From: Protonemura montana
Taxonomy: Eukaryota; Arthropoda; Insecta; Plecoptera; Nemouridae
Assembly: GCA_947568835.1 (NCBI GenBank)
Contig: OX387609.1
Span: forward strand, 500,001 to 564,000
Length of the DNA stretch: 64,000 nt
Direction of reading: 5' to 3'
Shown here piece after piece: positions 55,986-64,000 of this stretch; position 1 is the stretch's first letter, and every line of letters starts with the position of its first letter. Made by a program: the position numbers and the translations under genes. The notes below the pieces were generated by a model that was given only the letters and a program-made list of their open reading frames with translations, searched no databases and was not told where the DNA came from.

Positions 55986-57966
55986 CGAATCCCAAAATGA
56001 AACTTTCTGTGGGGCTTAAAAGCGCTACGAGACAAAATTAGAAGACATTGTTTTTAGGGTTGAATGCTTGAGTAATGCCAGACCCAACCCCAACCCTTGA
56101 TAAGCTTTGTTACCGATATTTACAATTGTAGACAGAGCAATGAAATGAAGAGAAATTTAATAAAAACAAACCTTGATAAATGAACTCAATTGAATGACGC
56201 CGCACCAGTCATTGTCCGATGTATGTCATCAGCAACAAGTGGAATGGGACCCGACATCTCACCGATAGTTTCAACACAGCAAAGTTGCTTCAGTTTGTAA
56301 CCCTGGCAACAAATGAGCAAGGAGAATAATGTTTTAGCACGTGGTTCATTTAGAGCAGTACGGCCGCAAAGTCTTCCAAAGTTAGCCACTGAATTTAATG
56401 TTCGCAATATCACGGCCAAGTGGCATTTGCTTCCCAGAATAACAACGCTTAAACATATGAATAAATCGAGCACACGGCAGTGACAGTTCGAATCGAAAGC
56501 TTATGACTAAAAAACTGAATTTAAAACACTCGTGAATGATAAACAGAAAGCAGAATCTAATGGAAATACACATTATAAATATAGTTCTAGTAGGATGTAT
56601 GTTCGCTTTGATTTCAACGTGGTACCGGTTTCAAACTCTGGCCTGGCGCGGACCCAGCTGTCCTAGCTCGGGGAAGCCTCGCGACGTACTGAACTTCCCG
56701 CTGAGCTCGGTAGTGAGCCGAGCGCCGAGCCGTCACGAAGATTTGAAATTGTTTAGGAGCTAATGCACTCTGCCGGCTAACAGCTGCACTAGCTCCATCA
56801 CATGGTACAGATTGTCGCTAGTAGATGGCGCATGCAGCCGGTTTTTTTAACATTCCTAGTGTATTGTGATTTTGGTGCTATTTTGAGGGATTATTTGAAT
56901 AATGTGATCTTGCTCAACAACCCGGTTAACATTGGTGGCCGGTATTTATAGTTTCGCTTTGCCCCTTTGCTTCGGGTTCAGGTTCAGGTTCAGGTTAGTT
57001 CCTTCACCCACATCAAAGCGGAAGAAGTGATCAGATTTTTATATAGTTTACCATTGGATTCTAGTCAAACACATGGTTTACTGATTAGTTTACCAGGTAC
57101 CAATGTTACCAATTTGCAGATTGATTTTCAAAATTGACAGTTCAAACCTTTTGCAATTTCTGATCAAATGTAATTTTGTATTTTCTTTCATTTCAATATA
57201 ATGACTAACTTGTCATTTTGATTTAATATTAACATCACCTAGTGCCCGTTGTTGAGGGAGAAAATGCACAGTTGCATTCCTGCTAAACTGATCCTTAGAC
57301 CATGAGTGTTTTTGTCCACAGTCTATGGTCAATGAATGTGATTGTAGTTTTGTAAATAATTTAGTAATTTAATAACATTTGTTTTTCAGCACTGCACAAG
57401 TGATTATTTAGACTGCGATGAAGACTTCACTGCGATGAACATTTGTTTTCAAAATACTATTACATTTTTCTTGTGGGGATGTGATGCACCTCGTTTGTTT
57501 TCAATATTTTAATGTTGTTTTTAAGTCAAGTATTATTAGAGTTACCACGTCGCTGATTGTTTATCTTAGTTAATCTTAGTTTAATTTTTTCATTACGTTT
57601 CTCTAATAAGTTACTTCTTCTATTGGGCTCGTCAAATTGCTGGACTGAACTTGATTGTATAAATTAATAAACCAAATTTTTCCCTTCTAAATCCTTTTTA
57701 TTAATTTATTAATTAATCAGTTTTATTTACCTTCTTAATTTTTAGGTTGTGTTTATGAATGACATATGAATGAATGTTTATCTTAATTCAAGCTTTCAAA
57801 CATATTATATCGTGTTTCACTTGAATAAATTGATCAATTTACAAAGAATTTAAATGCAAGATTTATTGTTCCTTCATAAATTCCTGTTTGATTTTCAAAC
57901 TCCCCGGTGAAGACTGGCTTTATTTTGCATTCAAAAGTTGGCAACATGTGGTAAATGACGTCATAG
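55986..57966. other. Unassigned sequence between arrays
   Basis: About 2 kb without a recognisable gene. A minus-strand frame at 56186-56473 and a GC-richer patch at 56640-56760 have no identifiable motif. GGTTCAGGTTCAGGTTCAGG at 56974-56993 is a short hexamer run. The rest is AT-rich. Confidence 0.4.
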
Positions 57967-60403
57967 TCCACCAGGATGTGGCAAGGTTAGGCTAACAGGA
58001 CTGTAGTCAGAGTCCACCAGGCTGTGGCAAGGTTAGGCTAACACAACTGTAGTCAGAGTCCACCAGGCTGTGGCAAGGTTAGGCTGACACAACTGTAGTC
58101 GGAGTCCACCAGGCTGTGGCAAGGTAAGGCTAACACAACTGTAGTCAGAGTCCACCAGGCTGTGGCAAGGTTAGGCTAACACAACTGTAGTCAGAGTCCA
58201 CCAGGCTGTGGCAAGGTTAGGCTAACACAACTGTAGTCAGAGTCCACCAGGCTGTGGCAAGGTAAGGCTAACACAACTGTAGTCAGAGTCCACCAGGCTG
58301 TGGCAAGGTTAGGCTAACACAACTGAAGTCAGAGTCCACCAGGCTGTGGCAAGGTTAGGCTAACACAACTGTAGTCAGAGTCCACCAGGCTGTGGCAAGG
58401 TTAGGCTAACACAACTGTAGTCAGAGTCCACCAGGCTGTGGCAAGGTTAGGCTGACACAACTGTAGTCAGAGTCCACCAGGCTGTGGCAAGGTAAGGCTA
58501 ACACAACTGTAGTCAAAGTTCACCAGGCTGTGGCAAGGTTAGGCTGACACAACTGTAGTCAGAGTCCACCAGGCTGTAACAAGGTTAGGCAAACACAACT
58601 GTAGTCGGAGTCCACCAGGCTGTGGCAAGGTTAGGCTGACACAACTGTAGTCAGAGTCCACCAGGCTGTGGCAAGGTTAGGCTGACACAACTGTAGTCAG
58701 AGTCCACCACGCTGTGGCAAGGTTAGGCTAACACAACTGTAGTCAGAGTCCACCAGGCTGTGGCAAGGTTAGGCTAACACAACTGTAGTCAGAGTCCACC
58801 AGGCTGTGGCAAGGTTAGGCTGACACAACTGTAGTCAGAGTACACCAGACTGTGGCAAGGTGAGGCTAACACAACTGTAGTCAGAGTCCACCAGGCTGTG
58901 GCAAAGTAAGGCTAACACAACTGTAGTCAGAGTCCACCAGGCTGTGGCAAGGTTAGGCTAACACAACTGTAGTCAGAGTCCACCAGGTTGTGGCAAGGTA
59001 AGGCTAACACAACTGCAGTCAAAGTCCACCAGGCTGTGGCAAGGTAAGGCTAACACAACTGTAGTCAGAGTCCACCAGGCTGTGGCAAGGTTAGGCTAAC
59101 ACAACTGTAGTCAGAGTCCACCAGGCTGTGGCAAGGTTAGGCTAACACAACTGTAGTCAGAGTCCACCAGGCTGTGGCAAGGTAAGGCTAACACAACTGT
59201 AGTCAGAGTCCACCAGGCTGTGGCAAGGTTAGGCTGACACAACTGTAGTCAGAGTCCACCACGCTGTGGCAAGGTAAGGCTAACACAACTGTAGTCAAAG
59301 TTCACCAGGCTGTGGCAAGGTTAGGCTGACACAACTGTAGTCAGAGTCCACCAGGCTATGGCAAGGTTAGGCTAACACAACTGTAGTCAGAGTCCACTAG
59401 GCTGTGGCAAGGTTAGGCTAACACAACTGTAGTCAGAGTCCACCAGGCTGTGGCAAGGTAAGGCTAACACAACTGTAGTCAGAGTCCACCAGGATGTGGC
59501 AAGGTTAGGCTAACACAACTGTAGTCGGAGTCCACCAGGCTGTGGCAAGGTAAGGCTAACACAACTGTAGTCAGAGTCCACCAGGCTGTGGCAAGGTTAG
59601 GCTAACACAACTGTAGTCAGAGTCCACCAGGCTGTGGCAAGGTTAGGCTAACACAACTGTAGTCAGAGTCCACCAGGCTGTGGCAAGGTTAGGCTAACAC
59701 AACTGTAGTCAGAGTCCACCAGGCTGTGGCAAGGTTAGGCTAACACAACTGTAGTCAGAGTCCACCAGGCTGTGGCAAGGTTAGGCTGACACAACTGTAG
59801 TCAGAGTCCACCAGGCTGTGGCAAGGTAAGGCTAACACAACTGTAGTCAGAGTCCACCAGGCTGTGGCAAAGTAAGGCTAACACAACTGTAGTCAGAGTC
59901 CACCAGGCTGTGGCAAAGTTAGGCTAACACAACTGTAGTCAGAGTCCACCTGGCTGTGGCAAGGTTAGGCTGACACAAATGTAGTCAGAGTCCACCAGGC
60001 TGTGGCAAGGTTAGGCTAACACAACTGTAGTCAGAGTCCACCAGGCTGTGGCAAGGTTAGGCTAACACAACTGTAGTCAGAGTCCACCAGGCTGTGGCAA
60101 GGTTAGGCTAACACAACTGTAGTCAGAGTCCACCAGGCTGTGGCAAGGTTAGGCTGACACAACTGTAGTCAGAGTCCACCAGGCTGTGGCAAGGTTAGGC
60201 TGACACAACTGGAGTCAGAGTCCACCAGGCTGTGGCAAGGTTAGGCTAACACAACTGTAGTCAGAGTCCACCAGGCTGTGGCAAGGTAAGGCTAACACAA
60301 CTGTAGTCAGAGTCCACCAGACTGTGGCAAAGTAAGGCTAACACAACTGTAGTCAGAGTCCACCAGGCTGTGGCAAAGTGAGGCTAACACAACTGTAGTC
60401 AGA
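57967..60403. repeat. 46-bp tandem array, about 53 copies
   Basis: The unit has GTCCACCAGGCTGTGGCAAG then GTTAGGCTAACACAACTGTAGTCAGA. Variants GTTAGG/GTAAGG and CTAAC/CTGAC recur. Only fragmentary frames occur. Confidence 0.97.
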
Positions 60404-63400
60404 GTCCTCGTCTTCGTCTTCGTCTTCGTCCTCGTCTTCGTCTTCATCTTCGGCCTCGTCTTCGTCTTCGTCTTCGTCCTCGTCCTCGTCTTCGTCTTCG
60501 TCCTCGTCCTCGTCTTCGTCTTCGTCTTCGTCCTCGTCTTCGTCTTCGTCTACGTCTTCGTCTTCGTCCTCGTCTTCGTCTTCGTCTTCGTCTTCGTCCT
60601 TGTCCTCGTCTTCGACTTCGTCTTCGTCTTCGTCTTCTTCCGGTCTTCGTCTTCGTCTTCGTCTTCGTCCTTGTCCTCGTCTTCGTCCTCGTCCTCGTCT
60701 TCGTCCTCGTCTTCGTCTTCGTCTTCTTTCGGTCTCCGTCTTCGTCCTCGTCTTCGTCTTCGTCTTTGTCTTCGTCCTCGTCCTCGTCTTCGTCTTCGTC
60801 CTCGTCTTCGTCTTCGTCTTCGTCCGCGTCTTCGTCTTCGTCCTCGTCCTCGTCTTCGTCTTCGTCTTCGTCCTCGTCTTCGTCTTCGTCTTCGTCCTCG
60901 TCTTCGTCTTCGTCTTCGTCTTCGTCTTCGTCTTCGTCTTCGTCTTCGTCTTCGTCTTCGTCTTCGTCTTCGTCTTCGTCTTCGTCCTCGTCTTCGTCTT
61001 CGTCTTTGTCTTCGTCCTCGTCCTCGTCTTCGTCTTCGTCTTCGTCTTCGTCCCCGTCTCCGTCTTCGTCTACGTCCTCGTCATCGTCTCCGTCTTCGTA
61101 TTGTCTTCGTCTTCGTCTTCGTCCTCTTCCTCGTCTTCGTCTTCGTCCTCGTCTTCGTCTTCGTCTTTCGTCTTCGTCCTTGTCTTCGTCTTAGTCCTCG
61201 TCTTCGTCTTCGTCCTCGTCCTCGTCTTCGTCTTCGTCTTCGTCTTCGTCTCCGTCTCCGTCTTCGTCTTCGTCTTCGTCCTCGTCATCGTCTCCGTCTT
61301 CGTATTGTCTTCGTCTTCGTCTTCGTCTTCGTCCTCGTCCTCTTCCTCGTCTTCGTCTTCGTCTTCGTCCTCGTCCTCGTCTTCGTCTTCGTCTTCGTCT
61401 TTGTCCTCGTCTTCGTCCTCGTCTTCGTCTTCGTATTCGTCTTCGTCCTCGTCTTCTTCTTCGTCTTCGTCTTCGTCTTCTTCCGGTCTTCGTCTTCGTC
61501 TTCGTCTTCGTCTTCGTCCTCGTCTTCGTCTTCGTCCTCGTCCTCGTCTTCGTCTTCGTCTTCGTCTTCGTCTTCTTCCGGTCTTCGTCTTCGTCTTCGT
61601 CTTCGTCTTCGTCCTCGTCCTCGTCTTTGTCTTCGTCCTCGTCATCGTCTTCGTCTTCGTCTTCGTCTTCTTTCGGTCTTCGTCTTCGTCCTCGTCTTCG
61701 TCTTCGTCTTCGTCCTCGTCCTCGTCCTCGTCTTCGTCTTCGTCCTCGTCTTCGTCTTCGTCCTCGTCTTCGTCTTCGTCTTCGTCTTCGTCCTCGTCTT
61801 CGTCTTCGTCTTCGTCTTCGTCCTCGTCTTCGTCTTCGTCTTCAGCCTCGTCTTCGTCTTCGTCTTCGTCTTCGTCCTCGTCCTCGTCTTCGTCTTCGTC
61901 TTCGTCCTCGTCCTCGTCCTCGTCTTCGTCTTCGTCTTCGTCCTCGTCCTCATCTTCGTCTTCGTCTTCGTCCTCGTCTTCGTCTTCGTCTTCTTCTTCG
62001 GCCTCGTCTTCGTCTTCGTCTTCGTCTTCGTCCTCGTCCTCGTCTCCGACTTCGTCTTCGTCTTCGTCTTCGTCTTCTTCCGGTCTTCGTCTTTGTCTTC
62101 GTCCTTGTCCTCGTCTTCGTCCTCGTCCTCGTCTTCGTCCTCGTCATCGTCTTCATCTTCGTATTCGTCTTCGTCTTCTTTCGGTCTTCGTCTTCGTCCT
62201 CGTCTTCGTCTTCGTCTTCGTCCTCGTCCTCGTCTTCGTCTTCGTCCTCGTCTTCGTCTTCGTCTTCGTCCTCGTCTTCGTCTTCGTCTTCGTCCGCGTC
62301 CTCGTCTTCGTCTTCGTCTTCGTCCTCGTCTTCGTCTTCGTCTTCGTCTTCGTCCTCGTCTTCGTCTTCGTCTTCGTCTTCGTCCTCGTCTTACTCTTCG
62401 TCTTCGTCTTCTTCTTCGTCTTCGTCCTCGTCCTCGTCTTCGTCTTCGTCTTTGTCTTCGTCTTCGTCTTCGTCTTCTTCCGGTCTTCGTCTTCGTCTTC
62501 GTCCTCGTCTTCGTCCTCGTCTTCGTCTTCGTCTTCGTCTTCGTCTTCGTCTTCGTCTTCGTCCTCGTCCTCGTCCTCGTCTTCGTCTTCGTCTTCGTCT
62601 TCGTCCTCGTCCTCGTCTTCGTCTTCGTCTTCGTCTTCGTCTTCGTCTTCGTCTTCGTCCTCGTCTTCGTCTTCGTCTTCTACCGGTCTTCGTCTTCGTC
62701 CTCGTCCTCGTCTTCGTCTTCGTCCTCGTCCTCGTCTTCGTCTTCGCCTTCGTATTCGTCTTCGTCTTCGTCTTCGTCTTCGTCCTCGTCCTCGTCTTTG
62801 TCTTCGTCTTCGTCCTCGTCCTCGTCCTCGTCTTCGTCTTCGTCTTCGTCCTCGTCCTCGTCCTCGTCTTCGTCTTCGCCTTCGTCTTCGTCCTCGTCTT
62901 CGTCTTCGCCTTCGTCTTCGTCCTCGTCCTCGTCTTCGTCTTCGTCCTCGTCTTCGTCTTCGTCCTCGTCATCGTCTTCGTCTTCGTCTTCGTCTTCTTT
63001 CGGTCTTCGTCTTCGTCCTCGTCTTCGTCTTCGTCCTCGTCCTCGTCCTCGTCTTCGTCTTCGTCTTCGTCCTCGTCCTCGTCTTCGTCTTCGTCTTCGT
63101 CTTCGTCTTCGTCTTCGTCTTCTTCCGGTCTTCGTCTTCGTCCTCGTCTTCGTCCTTGTCTTCGTCTTCGTCTTCTTCGCCTTCGTCTTCGTCTTCGTCT
63201 TCGTCCTCGTCTTCGTCTTCGTCTTCGTCCTCGTCTTCGTCTTCGTCTTCGTCCTCGTCTTCGTCCTCGTCTTCGTCCTCGTCCTCGTCCTCGTCTTCGT
63301 CTTCGTCTTCGTCTTCGTCTCCGTCTCCGTCTTCGTCTTCGTCTTCGTCCTCGTCATCGTCTCCGTCTTCGTATTGTCTTCGTCTTCGTCTTCGTCCTCG

Positions 63401-64000
63401 TCTTCGTCTTCGTCCTCGTCCTCGTCTTCGTCTTCGTCTTCGTCCTCGTCCTCGTCTTCGTCTTCGTCTTCGTCCTCGTCCTCGTCTTCGTCTTCGTCTT
63501 CGTCCTCGTCTTCGTCTTTGTCCTCGTCTTCGTCTTCGTCCTCGTCTTCGTCTTCGTCTTCGTCTTCGTCCTCGTCCTCGTCTTCGTCTTCGTCTTCGTC
63601 TTCGTCTTCGTCTTCGTCCTCGTCTTCGTCTTCGTCTTCGTCTTCGTCTTCGTCCTCGTCTTCGTCTTCGTCTTCGTCTTCGTCTTCGTCTTCGTCTTCG
63701 TCCTCGTCCTCGTCTTCGTCTTCGTCTTCGTCTTCGTCTTCGTCTTCGTCTTCGTCTTCTTCCGGTCTTCGTCTTCGTCTTCGTCTTCGTCCTCGTCTTC
63801 GTCTTCGTCTTCGTCTTCGTCTTCGTCTTCGTCCTCGTCCTCGTCTTCGTCTTCGTCTTCGTCTTCGTCTTCTTCCGGTCTTCGTCTTCGTCTTCGCCTT
63901 CGTCTTTGTCTTCGTCTTCGTCTTCGTCTTCGTCCTCGTCTTCGTCTTCGTCCTCGTCTTCGTCTTCGTCTTCGTCCTCGTCCTCGTCTTCGTCCTCGTC
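60404..64000. repeat. Hexamer array (CGTCTT/CGTCCT)n to the window end
   Basis: Nearly every six bases are CGTCTT or CGTCCT, broken regularly by TTCTTCCGGTCTT or TTCTTTCGGTCTT words and a few CGTCTCCGTC or CGTATTGTC words. Plus-strand frames give poly-Ser; minus-strand frames give Asp/Glu, Lys/Thr or Arg strings of up to 225 codons. These are artefacts of period six. It joins the 46-bp array within the shared word GAGTCC, and continues past the window. Confidence 0.97.

Noticed and set aside
60766..63357. Poly-Ser, Asp/Glu and Lys/Thr proteins
   Set aside because: Translations of the hexamer array; every frame is open for the same reason.

Overview
The window is eukaryotic nuclear DNA, almost certainly from an arthropod. 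Genes are split by GT-AG introns. The best-preserved host gene is a sarco/endoplasmic reticulum Ca2+-ATPase (SERCA) that reads like arthropod SERCA and includes the conserved 18-bp microexon. One intron holds TTAGG/TCAGG-type repeats (TTAGG is the ancestral arthropod telomere motif), and the mobile elements (Helitron, hAT, MULE-like, CR1/Jockey-like LINEs, Polinton/A32-like ATPase) are typical of arthropod genomes. The species cannot be named from the sequence alone.

Layout. 1-4858: pentamer satellite (GGCTT/GGCTA/GGATT) lying in an intron directly after the donor of a minus-strand leucine-rich-repeat exon (4869-5035). 5.2-11.7 kb: a 115-bp triplication, an 11-bp array, a broken hAT transposase, a GC-rich stretch and a 52-bp tRNA-like minisatellite. 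11.7-15.4 kb: a small minus-strand ORF head-to-head with the first five exons of a CCDC157-like coiled-coil gene, with a LINE in one intron. 16148-19626: a partial second copy of the SERCA 3' end. 19.8-26.5 kb: a Helitron with an intact 2052-residue Rep-helicase ORF that ends in a papain-like protease-type domain. 27-28.84 kb: nested 36-bp arrays. 30106-40400: the main SERCA gene on the minus strand, 13 coding exons (microexon to stop), its introns filled with a 78-bp array, a 52-bp tRNA-like array, telomere-like repeats and LINE fragments. 41.0-42.0 kb: ATGGC/AAGGC pentamers. 42.7-43.2 kb: a MULE-like remnant. 44.2-48.5 kb: a 104-bp satellite. 49.1-51.45 kb: a LINE (esterase-type ORF1 plus endonuclease) with a second LINE nested in it. 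51.4-52.2 kb: tRNA-like foldback elements. 52.36-52.8 kb: a broken A32-like packaging ATPase that runs into a 28-bp array grown out of its own coding sequence. 55-64 kb: 41-bp, 46-bp and hexamer arrays to the window end.

Three themes stand out. First, about 25 kb of the 64 kb is tandem repeat, and several arrays visibly grew from functional sequence: splice acceptors, a tRNA-like motif, an ATPase reading frame. Second, the large SERCA C-terminal exon has two in-frame TAG codons and a changed near-invariant Asp, identical in both 3' copies, so this locus may be a decaying copy or carry a consensus error. The first SERCA exon was not found. Third, the Helitron protein has a C-terminal Gln...Cys...Asp-x-His arrangement like peptidase family C76 (herpesvirus-type deubiquitinases), which is the most interesting candidate in the window.
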